Shown piece by piece: positions 11,906 to 24,200 of a DNA stretch of 64,000 nt (the stretch's first letter is position 1; every line of letters starts with the position of its first letter). The translations under genes were made by a program, and so were the position numbers. Where the stretch lies: contig NC_087253.1 in assembly GCF_037042905.1 (NCBI RefSeq), positions 7,924,501 through 7,988,500 on the forward strand. Direction: 5' to 3'. The stretch is from Lytechinus pictus. Its lineage: Eukaryota > Echinodermata > Echinoidea > Temnopleuroida > Toxopneustidae. Under the pieces are notes generated by a model. The model searched no databases. It was not told the DNA's origin and was given only the letters and a program-made list of their open reading frames with translations.

Positions 11906-12408
11906 CATGAACCCTTGAGTGGATCGAATCTCGACTCGAGCTCCGCAACGCAGCTCAGCCTCAGTGCCGTCTCTGGCGACTGGGCCTGCCTGAATAGCGG
12001 GGCTCTGGCAGCAGTTACCGCTAAGCAGGCCCGCTGTGCTGCGGCTCAGCTCTGATTGAAGAAGTCGAGTCCTGCGGTTGGGCTTAATATTTTTTCAACA
12101 GTGTAATACTCTCAAATTTAATGAAATAAATGGCACACATTGTAGTTTAACACTCACCCTATAATTTAAATAAATTTACAACATGATAGTTACTTACAGG
12201 TTACACAGTCAAAGTTTGGACACGGAAAAGCGATAAGTTCCCTCTTCAAGTCTTTTTATGACTATTGACTTGTGAAAATTGTTGCTACATTAACAATGAT
12301 GATATGATCAGGCAGGCTGGGACGTAGATGGCGCTCGACCTCTTCAAAATCAGACGTGCTCCCTCCTTTTTTCCCCTCGTGTGGTAGCTAGGCAAAATGA
12401 TCTACCCA

Positions 12409-12436
12409 CAGGGGGGGGGGGGGGGGGGGGGGGGGG
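12409..12436. repeat. Poly-G run
   Basis: An uninterrupted G run of more than 25 bases. Shorter G and C runs follow to about 12630 and again near 12866. No gene is visible between 11930 and 14450; the rest is AT-rich. Confidence 0.85.
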
Positions 12437-14454
12437 ATGGGTGGGGTGAGTTACAGGTGTTCAACCCCCCCCTTCAATTTTTTTTATACCCATCTACCCA
12501 TCCCTTAGAATTCAAACCTTGCTTGTCAATTTTTTGGAGGGGGTAGGAAACGACTTGTGGTGAAGACTCCCCTTCGGGGGGGGGGGGGGGGCGGGTTATC
12601 AGCATTTCATTCAGCTTGAACCCCCCCCCTTTTCAAAAATCCTGCATACGCTACTGTCCACCCATTAAAAAAAAGAAAAATAAATAACTTCTGGGAACAC
12701 TTGAGTAACACAGGGGTGGATTTAGGATCTTCCAAGAGGATCGAGTAGGGCATTTTCCCCAAGGAAAATTTGACAGGCAAAAATTAAAAAAAGGTCCGCA
12801 CTTGTGTACGAATGAATGACATTTATATCCCCATTAAAATAATTGCTGTTGATTCTTACAGGGTGGGGGGGGGGGGCACACTTGTGAATGCACAACATAT
12901 TTCATTAAAAAATATTAACTATGACTCTAATTCTAGATCGTATCCTCTCTTTTTATTCCTTCCCATCTATTTGTTATCTCTCTCTATTTTACTCTCCCAC
13001 TATATTTCAGCGGTGCCATAAAATTTGAAAATTAGTTGAGAGTGAGCTAGACTCCCGTAGGCAAAGTATATAACTTAAGTGTCAAAATGAGTAAGATCAG
13101 TAGAAATGGACGGAAATGGAACACAATTTTAGAGAGAGAATGGACGAAAACGAGTGACTCTCACTCTAAATGAGCGAGAGTTGGCAACCCTAATATTTTT
13201 TCTTCTCCCTTCCTTCCTCTCTCTTCCCTGACCCTTTCTCGCCTTTCCTGATATCCTCGATCTCTCTATTTGTTCCCCTTTCTCCCCCTCCCTACCCTCA
13301 AGGGAATACAACACACCGTTACAACAGAAGCAAGACAAAGAAGACAAGCATGTATTCCATGTGATATTCATCAAATCATTCTATTGATCATTTCTACAGA
13401 AATGATTTTAATCGAGAATTTTATCAATTCATACAACAGGACGCATTTTCATACCAATCTGATCACACTCTATACTGGTCATTTATTCCTCCTAAAACAT
13501 TAGATTTCATGACTTGTCCTTGCTCATTCACCAATTCTTTTTCTGAGAAATAGGGTAAGTTGGCCGGTTGTCTGCATCCACAAATTCACAAAAGATGTAT
13601 CAAATTAAATACAGGACTTTTTTTTTTACAAATATGATCTCAAAGTAGATGATTTAGAAATTGTCAATTTGAAAAATAGTGCAAAAACATCTAAATGCAT
13701 ATAGAGGTAATGAAATAAATCAGAAAAATGACCTGCTATCAGATAGTAAAAAAAAAGAAGAAAAAAGATCACATGCTATTACTTCTTTACAGACTGATAT
13801 AATTATATATTTTCAATATCAAGGTGTTTCAAGCTTGCAATTAATGAAAAATTCTTTTATAATAAATTCTATACATTGAAATCTGCCACTGTAGTGTTAA
13901 AATTCATTATTTCAACCAAGGTTTATACCACTATATACATATCACTATCAAATTTGAGATTCATTTACAAACAAGATATACAGAGTGGAGAATGAATACA
14001 CAACAGTAAATTTACATTACATTTCATGTATTGAATACAATTTTCACGACCATTGTACTAAAATAGAAAATGAGGAAGAAAATAAAACTAGCTATGATAT
14101 TACTAGTTGAGTGAGAAAACATAAATCAATATAAAAAAGGTCGCATGGCATTTCTAAGAGCATGTACACGTGTAAACAGACTGAGACAACTGACAAAAAA
14201 TACATTCCAACAAAAATACATAACTGGAAAATGTTAAGTTGTAGCATTGCTTACTTGCTAGACTGTGACAATTTGAGTAAAACTCACTCTTATAACTAAT
14301 TTGATTGATGAAAATGAATATGAATTCAATGCAAATAAACTTAGGATATTTCGTGTGGCTGACTTGAAGATGATGTATCCTTTTCTCTCTACTTACATGT
14401 GTTTTCTGACTAATCAAATGATGGTGATAATGGTAATACTAAGATTAAATTTTC

Positions 14455-14870
14455 ATGCTAAAATTAAAGATAAATTCCAGTTGTGGGAACGATCTCAAAA
14501 TGACTTTTTACAGAATTTAATATAATGATCACCAAAGTGTCTGTTTGTATGAATAAAAAATATGTGCCAAAGGATTCTGGAAGAAATTGTGTAATTGCTG
14601 AGAAATAAGCAAAATAAGCGCAGATTCGGTCACTTCTGTCGGGTCTTTATTCCAGCAATAATAATACACTGTCCCACGTGTGCCTATCTGTGTTGGCGAT
14701 CTTCAGTGTGATCGTTTTTTAGCTAGATATTATGATTTCACAAAGTTCAGTGTATGTAACTGTACCTGATCTAGATCCACAATGATATATCAATACTTTA
14801 CCTTGGTTTTACAGACTTTCTCACGAAATCAGTGTTTTACGGCAACTACGTTCATTTACATGTAGCTTTA
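14455..14870 (+). mobile_element. Interspersed repeat of about 420 bp (family E)
   Basis: Matches 47285-47710 in the same orientation and 27665-28090 in the opposite orientation. Shared landmarks: GATAAATTCCAGTTGTG, GAAATAAGCAAAATAAGC, ATACACTGTCCCAC. Open frames across it do not match between copies. Confidence 0.75.
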
Positions 14871-15339
14871 AACTGAAAATCAATGAAAATGAATGAACGG
14901 TTGATGAAAATGGAATAAGGTGAAACTTAAATGGTGACAATAATATGCATCATAATAAAACATATTTTCATTCAATGTGGTATCAAATATATACACCTAC
15001 TTAAATATTCATTAACAGAATTCCCCTACTCATGGCTTAGTAATAGAAGTTTTCATTACCATCACCCTTAAATAAAATTTCTAAATGACTTCTTGCACCC
15101 AACAGAGTAGATTTGGTATTACATTCAAAAGTTTCTATCAATAAAAACATTCAACCTTTTTTAGCTCTGTCAAAGGTACAAACAAATTTTTCATTATAAT
15201 AATTCTTGTTTGGCTAAGTACTAGTAGTTGATCCCTACTACAAGGTGATTCTCATCAATTTGTTTTCTAATCAATGAATGCATAATATTCAAAGTTCTTA
15301 TGAAGCGTTAAGAGACGTTAGATGATATTGTGATATATA

Positions 15340-15620
15340 ATACTAATAATAATAATATAGGGTATTTATATTGTGCACATATCCACCTTGTTAGGTGCTC
15401 AAGGCGCTCCTATATTACCCGGCTAAGCTAGGCGTTCATAGCGCACACAGCTTTTTAAGGAATTACTTCCTACCGGTACCCATTTACCTCACCTGGGTCG
15501 AGTGCAGCACATTGTGGATCAGTTTCTTACCGAAGGAAATTACGCCATGGCTGGGATTCGAACCCACGACCCTCTGTTTCAAAGTCCGAAGACTAATCCA
15601 CTGGGCCACAACGCTCCACA
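15340..15620 (-). mobile_element. tRNA-derived SINE
   Basis: On the minus strand the head reads GGCCCAGTGGATTAGTCTTC and B-box GGGTTCGAATCCC. Then come a family-specific body and a tail of TATTATTATTA type. Other copies: 48535-48830, 50535-50795, 56925-57960 and 58160-58912. Confidence 0.85.
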
Positions 15621-16601
15621 TGGCATACGAGTGCAGAATATTGTTATTATTATTCTAAACAGCAAAAAATAAGACTGGAAAACCAAACCCTTACCAAATG
15701 CCACAAGAAGACCTATTGCAATACAATTATACATATAAAAATTACAAAACATACTTGAAACGATTCATATAGCCTAGGATAGAATTTATTACACATTTTT
15801 GTAATAAGCACGCTACTATACGACATTGCACAACCAGAGGGTTTGAATCATATGACATTTACTACATATACACAGTACAATGATCACTGCCACATCCCAG
15901 ATCACCATTATCAAGTACATTTATGATGGTGATAAATGTATTCACTTTGAATCTATATTTTTGTCCATTTCTCATGTATGACAACACAAACAACATTTTT
16001 TGGGGGGTCTGAAATAGGCACACACATCATCTATAATCTGATTATAATGAAATACTTGAGAAATGACATAGTTTTGAGCGGCTTTGAAAAAAAATCAAAT
16101 GCTAAATTATATCTCAACTTGTGCAAAACGTAGATAATGTGTTTTTCCATGTGGAAACCCTACGATCAGTGTAAAGACAGCATTTGCAGTTACTGGAAAG
16201 TGGCTTTACCCCCAAAAATTCAGAAAACTGGATGTGTCATGTGAAAAAAAAGAGTAAGATACTGCGTTTTGCCGTAGGGGTAGTATTACTATTTAGTACA
16301 TGTATGATGTCTCATGGTATTCATAATACAGTTAGGTCTGCATAAGTCAACCTTCAATCAATAAGTCAGAAAATCACTCAAGTCAAAACAATTAGGTCTT
16401 GTTTTCCCAGTAATGACTATCACAAAAGACTTGATTATTATGGCAAATTGTCATGACCATGGGTCTGTTTCATAAAACTGGTTACAATAACAAATTTGCA
16501 TTAACAGTTAAAAGCTACTGAAATCCTTCAATCTGATTGGCTGATAGTGAATCTACAGAGCTTAATTCTCCGTTGTCTACTCCTCTCTCTGTTTCTCTAA
16601 A
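15621..16601. other. DCDC1 3' flank
   Basis: AT-rich sequence that probably includes the DCDC1 3' UTR. An AATAAA on the minus strand lies at 15785-15790. A degenerate GTTTCATAAAACTGG repeat is at 16456-16560; a relative is at 53228-53370. Confidence 0.4.
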
Positions 16602-16655
16602 TTATTTATCACCAGGAGCAGGAAGGGCCAGGGCTGGAGGTCCAAACGGGTCCAC
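16602..16655 (-). CDS. DCDC1: DCDC1 exon 39, terminal coding exon
   Basis: Residues 1844-1860 plus TAA: VDPFGPPALALPAPGDK. Acceptor TTTTCTTGATCAG; phase 0 joins exon 38 directly. Confidence 0.82.
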   Translation of the reverse strand: MDPFGPPALALPAPGDK

Positions 16656-19600
16656 CTGATCAAGAAAATACAAATAAAGATTTTTTAATTCAAAGACAAA
16701 ATGGGGATAATGTAAAGCTCTCTGGCTACCCGAACATCAAAGCCTATCTTCACTTTTGGTAAATCCCCCAGAAGTAAATAAATCTATTGAAACATTTTAT
16801 TAGATTACATGGATTTGTGTGCCATAAAATAACCATTTTATGGCACACGCATCCATGTAATCTAATAAGGACATGAAATGAATAAGTGATTCACCAATTG
16901 AAAATTATTCTCATCCTGCTGCAAAAATTTGTCAAAATATTGAGTCCTGAAATGGGAGGAATAGGGAAACAAAAGAGAATATAATGAATTTGGGTGAATT
17001 AACTGATACATTATAATTGCCACGAATGTAAATGAAATGTGATGAAGCGCAGCATTCCATAGAAGCATGTTTTATATTTGCAGTTTAGACTAGGTTTAAA
17101 CCTTGGTTTAATCATCAGAATACCACCGCTGTGCTAAATAAATGAAGACTACATACCTCAATGTTAGGATGTGTATTAGCCGTGATCATGATATCAGTAG
17201 CTGACTCTCCGTCCCTCTTACGCGCTCTGGACCAGTTTGCCTTCACCTCCACTTGGTTTCTGCTTCCTGGGGTGAGTAACACAAAGACATACAATCAATA
17301 TTTATAATTGAATGTGAGTTGTTTGTACATGGTTCGTCATAGAGTTATAATTACAATTGATTTTAATATGATTGATTTTATCTTATATATATGTATGTAA
17401 CACAAAGATAAACAATTGATCTTTACGATTGAATGTAAGATTTGTGTACACGATTCGTCATACACCTATGATTACAATTAATTTTATGATCGATTGTATC
17501 TTATATACATGTATGTAACAGGTCCAGTTTGGTTTCACCTCCACTTGGTTCCTTTATCCTGGCATGTGTAACACAAAGAGGTAAAATTAATATTAACAAT
17601 CAATTAAAATTTTTGTACACAGTTTGTCATAGATAGTTAATTTTACAATCAATTATATCTTTTATGTCACAGGTCCTGGATGATCAGGGCCCCATTGATT
17701 GATTGATTGATCCAATCAATCGCAACTATGGAAAGCCAGCAAAGTCAACATAGAAAAATGCATGTGCGTTCAAAAGATCTTCTAGATATGAATGTATATC
17801 CATAAATTCATTGATTTCTTGACAATTTGCTGTGTTTGCTTTGTTTACAAAGGACATTTTGCAATTTCCTGTATAAAAAATTATGATGCATTTCCATAAA
17901 GTTACGATAATTAGATCAATCGTAACTCTTTGTAAGACGGGGCCCTGAAATCTAATGCAAACGTCAATGCATAAGGCTTATTGTTAAATCATTTCAAATG
18001 CTCAGTCAAAATAAATCAAACATAACAATAAAAGTCCCATTTTTACAAGAATATCTCATGTTACAATGTCTAGACAAAAGAGAACTACCTTTAGCGCCTT
18101 TAAAAGATTCCTTATAGGAAACGCACAGCACGTCGTCCCTTGTGACATCATCGAACGATGCAACAGCGCCCCCAGTGGCGGTGTAGAGCTGAGTGGCCGT
18201 CTTATGTAGACCCAGTTTCACAGTAGCTTCTGTGAGGATCTCTTCTAACGATGAACCCCATACATACTGGGCTTGGTCCTCGCTGGTACCATTCTTATAC
18301 ACCATCACACGTTTCTATAAATATATTAAGATGGTAAATAGCAATTTGATCTAATTCATATACAATTCAGTGAGATAAATGTGCCCTGTGGGTGTTTCAT
18401 AAAGCTGTTCGTAAGTTAACAGTGACTTAAGAACGACTGGTGGAAACCATCTTCCACAAGAAAGGATCACCAGTCATTCTTAAAGTCGCTCTTAACTTAC
18501 AAACAGCTCAGTTTATAAAGCACCCACCAGTTGATCTAATTTATGTACCAGTCGGTCTAAATCATGTACCAGTCGTCAATTTCAAATAAAATTTGGTCAG
18601 ATAACTAAACCAATTGATCTAATTTATGTACCAGTTGGTTTAATTTATGTACCAGTTGGTTTAATTTATGTATCAGTTGGCTTAATTTATGTACCAGTTG
18701 GTTTAATTTATGTACCAGTTGGTTTAATTTATGTTCCAGTTGGTTTAATTTATGTACCAGTTGGTTTAATTTATGTACCAGTTGATTTAATTTATGTACC
18801 AGTTGGCTTAATTTATTTACCAGTTGGTCTAATTCCTTTGAAAGTTGATCTAATTCATGCCCAAGTTGGTATAAGCCATGTCCCAGATTGTATAAGTCAT
18901 GTACCAGTTGGTCTTACTGGGGAGTGTTTCATCGACATTATCCTTTGAAAAGTTATCGGATCTGACAACTTTCCATGATTTTGATTGGCTAAGTAGCACT
19001 GTTACTATGGAAACTGTTGGATAAATTAGGACTTGTCAAATAAAACGTCTTTTTTATTTGCCAGAGTTTTTTTAAGGTAAAAGTTTCATGCAACAGGCTC
19101 CTGATGGACTAACTGGTCGAATAAAAGTACCAGTTGGTCGAATTCATGTATCGGTTAGTCTAATTCCCCCTTCCTCTCTCCCTTTCTCTTTATACACCCA
19201 TCCTATCTCTGTGTACCATGGCATTAATCTTACCTTTGTTGGTTGACTGTATAGTTTGCGACTAGAATCAATAATGGGTTTGGTGGACGAGTTAGGGTCT
19301 CTGGATTTCTGATGGGCCTTCACTTCTGAAAGATGATTCTAAAAAGGAGATGAAAGATAAATAAAAAGGAACAATTTACATTTTACCTGACTAGTGTGCA
19401 AATTGAGATTTGTCATGATTCGTATAATCTGGATGAGACAGATTGAACTTCCATTAAAGAAATTACTTAACAGGCCCGTATTCTAAAGTCAGGTTTAACT
19501 TGGACCATGGTCTAACTCTGTGCTAAAATTATGGGAAGCCAACAGAGTCAAATTTTTTTATTAAGTTGTATGTTTCTTATGTTTACTGTGCTCTTTCCCG

Positions 19601-21207
19601 ATTAATCGATGGTGCAGACAATAATCTACTTATACTTCCTAGACAATTATGAATGATTTGAGAGCCAAATGAGCTGAAATATGATATCTTTACTGTTAGT
19701 GATTTATGTAACAATTGGCTATCCATACTCAAACCATAACTTTAAACCCGAGTCTAAGTTAAACCAGACTTCAGAATATGGACCATAAGGTGGTTTCAAA
19801 CCGCCTCGATCACAAGAATCCCCGTTAAATTACGAGAACTTTTTTAGGCTGAAAAATACCCATTAATTATTCCTGCATTCACACCGCCCTGAAACATACC
19901 CTTCGGGATAAGTTCCTGGAGTTACGAGCATGCGCAGTATGGTCTGATAAGCAGCAAGGCGCGAAATTCAAAATCACTAGCCCAGCAGCAACCCATGCAC
20001 GGCGCCGCACCCAACGACACGCTGGGCTAAAAGTTCCCGTAATTTGCTTTCAGACCGCCAAAATACCCACGACCTTGGAAAAATCCCCGCGAAAGTTCTC
20101 GTAATTTCGCCAAGTACCTACTATTTATCGGGTATTTTCTTTCGGGGATATTACGCGTAGTTTGCTTTCACACCGCCAAAATACCTGGTATTTTCTGATC
20201 GGGGTAAATTTCCCGATCAGAGAATACCTGGAACTGGCGAACTTCGAGGCGGTCTGAAACCACCTATAGATTCTACTAATATCACCATTCTTTCTACCAT
20301 GCAAAACAACTCATAGGCTGATATTACAACAGAAAGAAAAAAATCTTACCCATAATGCAACATTCCAAGGAGTGTATTCTTGTAAAATAAGCCCACTTGA
20401 ATGATAGCACCCAAAATCACTGTTCAACGCATTCATACCACAATGAATTATGTAAACAAGTAGCTAAACAAGTACTTTTCCTCTCAAATACCTTTTAGTT
20501 TCTCTGTACGATTAGAATTATAGGCTAATATTTTATCTGCAACATCAGTAGTTGTCTCTAAGGGTATATTTTAAGACTAGCTTTTTATGACAGACAGTCA
20601 GTGAGAGACCACACACAGTGCTATTGGGTTTGCTCCCCTTCATTTGTAAATGTTGTAATTGACTTTAATTTGTTATAATAAAAATGGAATTATAAAAAAA
20701 GTTCATTATCATAATTATTTATGGTAATACCATCAAATGACCATCGATTTGATGGAGAAAGTGTTTCACGGGGACATTGTGATGAATAAGGCCCGCTACT
20801 GAAAAAAAAATAAAAATAAAAAATCTGACTGTTACGAATCTATCATACCTCCAGTTGATTGACCTGGATACTTTTCTTGACCTCTGTCACGCTCGGCTTG
20901 GTCCACCCTCCTTCAACCAAGACAGGTTCATCAGGGCTGAGGGTTGGTACGTACTCAGGGATGCTCTGTCCTGCCGTTCTTCTTCCTATTAATAGGACAA
21001 AAAAGTACAATCTAACGGATAAATTGTCTTAGTTTATCAGTGACAGTACTGTTATCATCATCACCACCATCATCGTCATCATCATCAACCACCACCACCA
21101 TCATCATCATCAACACCACCATCATCATCATCATCATCATCAACCACCTCCACCATCATCATCATCATCATCATCACCATCAGCATCATCATCATCATCA
21201 ACACCAC

Positions 21208-21248
<41 letters not shown>

Positions 21249-24200
21249 CCATCATCACCATCATCATCATCATCATCATCTATCTTTCTCATCATGGCCG
21301 TTGTGTTAATCATCATGATCAAGATCATTATCAACTTGCTGTCATCATCATTGGCAGCAGCAGCATTATCCTCATCATCACCACAACCTTAATCATTATC
21401 ATCACCATCACCACCATCAACATCTACATCATCATGATCATCATGATCATCATGATCATCATCGTCATCAACACCACCATCATCATCATCAACCACCACC
21501 ACCATCATTATCATCATCTATCTTTCTCATCATGGCCGTTGCATTAATCGTCATGATCAAGATCGTTATCAACTTGCTGTCATCATCATTGGCAGCAGCA
21601 GCAGCATTATCCTCATCATCACCACAACCTTAATCATTATCATCACCATCACCACCATCATTATCATCATCATCATCATCTATCTTCCCCATTATTCTTT
21701 GCTATCAACATCATCATCATCATCAACATCAACATCATCATCATCATCACCATCATCCTCATCATCATGATCATCATCATCCTTATAAACATCACAACCA
21801 CAATTATCTTCCCCATTATTATTATTGCTATCATTGTAATAATCCCCATTATCACCATCATCATCATCATATCCCTCACCATCTTGTTCTTATCTTATTT
21901 AACTTCAAGAAAGGTTACCTTGCATCTGTCTCAGAACATGCTTCTCTTTCTCCAGCTCCAACATGACCTTTGCCCTTTCCTCTCTTAGTTCTGCCTTGAG
22001 GGCACGTGCATAGTCCACCTCTGTATAGGAGACAAAAAACAAATACAAATTCGCTTATAAAATTCAAATTCAAATTTATTTATTTCACTTCCATCAAACA
22101 AACAAAAAATTGTATACCATATGTAAACATAAATATTTGTATCCGTTGCAAAAAAATTAATGATACATATGTTGTGAAAAAACACACATTGTAGGTTTTA
22201 AATATGTATACTATTTTTCAATAGAAATTAAATTAAGATGGAAATGGAGGGACCCACTAAAAAGCAATGCTTGTACAATGTGGGCCCCTCAAAAAATAGA
22301 TAACACAACAAATAACAAAATAACAAAGTATAAATACAGATAATCAAATGAGAAAAAAAATAAATACATGAGAGGGAAATACCCACAAAATAAATACAAA
22401 GTTATCAAAAATATATAGTTTGATAAAGGACAAAACAACCCGTCCTAAAAATATCCACCCTATCATTCATGCATCAACTTTCCACCAACAATGTATATGC
22501 TTCAATCTTAAGACCCAATTCAATTCGATTTGAATTTCAATTCAATGCATTTCTACATGAAAAAAACATATACATATCAATTTAATACAATGTTCAAATA
22601 CACTAATGGGGATTACAAGAAGCACAAAATACTGTCTCCTTACAAATTGTCCCTGATTACAGATATTTTTGACTCAGATTCATCAGGATTGCTATTTATC
22701 AAATTTCGATTAGTCGATTCGGTTTTCAAACAATGGTAGTATGATGTCATGCAAATTTTACTGCTTTTCGTCTTGCGAAATCAGCGAACATGAAACCCTC
22801 ATGTAAAATTCAGCTAATGTACATGTAGTAACAGCGATTTAATGATGATACTGTAATTATCTAACATGAAAAATTCAAGGGGAATTCCCCTCCCCAAACA
22901 TCATCAATACCACCATCAACACTATTGTCAACACCACTATCAATAATAATAATGAATAATCTCTTGATGGTGGTATTGACAATGGTGTTGATGGTGGTCT
23001 TGACAATAATAATAATAATAATAGTCCGCATTTAATAATCTCTTTCTCTCTCTCTCTTTCTCTCTATCCCTCTCTTACTTACGTTCTGGTGGTTTGAAGG
23101 GCTCTCCTTGTGACACCCAAACCTCAACTGGTTGTCGGTTGAAGAGTTCTGTGCGTAAATTCTCTGTGATGGCCCGCTTCATCTTCACCTCATCCTTGGT
23201 ATCTGTGGTACAAAGAAAAGAAAATGTCAAGATTTTCTTTATCCCTAATAGCACTGGGGGAAGGGGCATGATGCCCCAGCCCCCTCAACGATTTGTATGA
23301 TATTTCCAGAACACAAAGAGCTGGCGTCGCAAAATTTCATGACTTTTTTCTTTGAAGTCTCACGCAACTTTTATAACCAAACTCGCGACATACGAGTGTA
23401 GCATCGTGACGCCTCATGCCTTTTTATGAGACAATGTCATGCCGAGAATGGCTAATTCTTATACATTGTGTACAAAGGGAGATGATTATTTTTGGTCTAA
23501 TCTGTGGTATAAAGAAAAGAAAATGTCAAGATTTTCTTTATCCCTAACAGCACTGGGGGAAGGGGCATGATGCCCCAGCCCCCTCAACGATTTGTACGAT
23601 ATTTCCAGAACACAAAGAGCTGGCGTCGCAACATTTCATGACTTTTTTCTTTGAAGTCTAACGCAACTTTTGAGACCAAATTCGCGACATACGAGTATAG
23701 CATCGTGACGCCTCATGCCTTTTTATGAGACAATGTCATGCCGAAAATGGCACATTTTTTAACTTGTGTACAAAAGTCTATGGGAGATGATTATTTTTGG
23801 TCTAATTGGTCTGCTTAATTAATTTAGGGTTTAACATAGTTGTCAAATGGTTTGTAATAATGATTATGATACATAAGAATACATAAAACATCATGTCTAA
23901 ATGAAAAGTATTGGACTAACCTATATCTGGTCCTAGATCCAGATTCTGCATGCCATAGCATGTCACCTTCCACGTATGTAGGTCTGATAACGTCAGGATT
24001 GCTGTGCCATCCTGGGTATATATACGCCTTCCCGCTGTGGGTAACTGCAGGGCGTAGGTACACTGGTCCAGAAGCTGAAAATAGAAATGGTAAAATGAGA
24101 TTGGAATACTGCGAAAAAGGTAGGTTTAACTCTTAAAGACATAAAATCCTCAATTATGACAATATTGTGATAGGCAATATTTAATTGATACAATATTTTT

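Noticed and set aside
18605-18920. CRISPR-like array
   Set aside because: Continuous 21-bp tandem repeat without spacers, in an animal intron. The same reasoning excludes 40190-42115.
21040-21334. His-, Asp- or Met-rich open frames in the trinucleotide arrays
   Set aside because: They follow from ATC/ACC triplets with no start context or conservation. The same happens at 24561-25935, 43828-44374 and 45432-45954.
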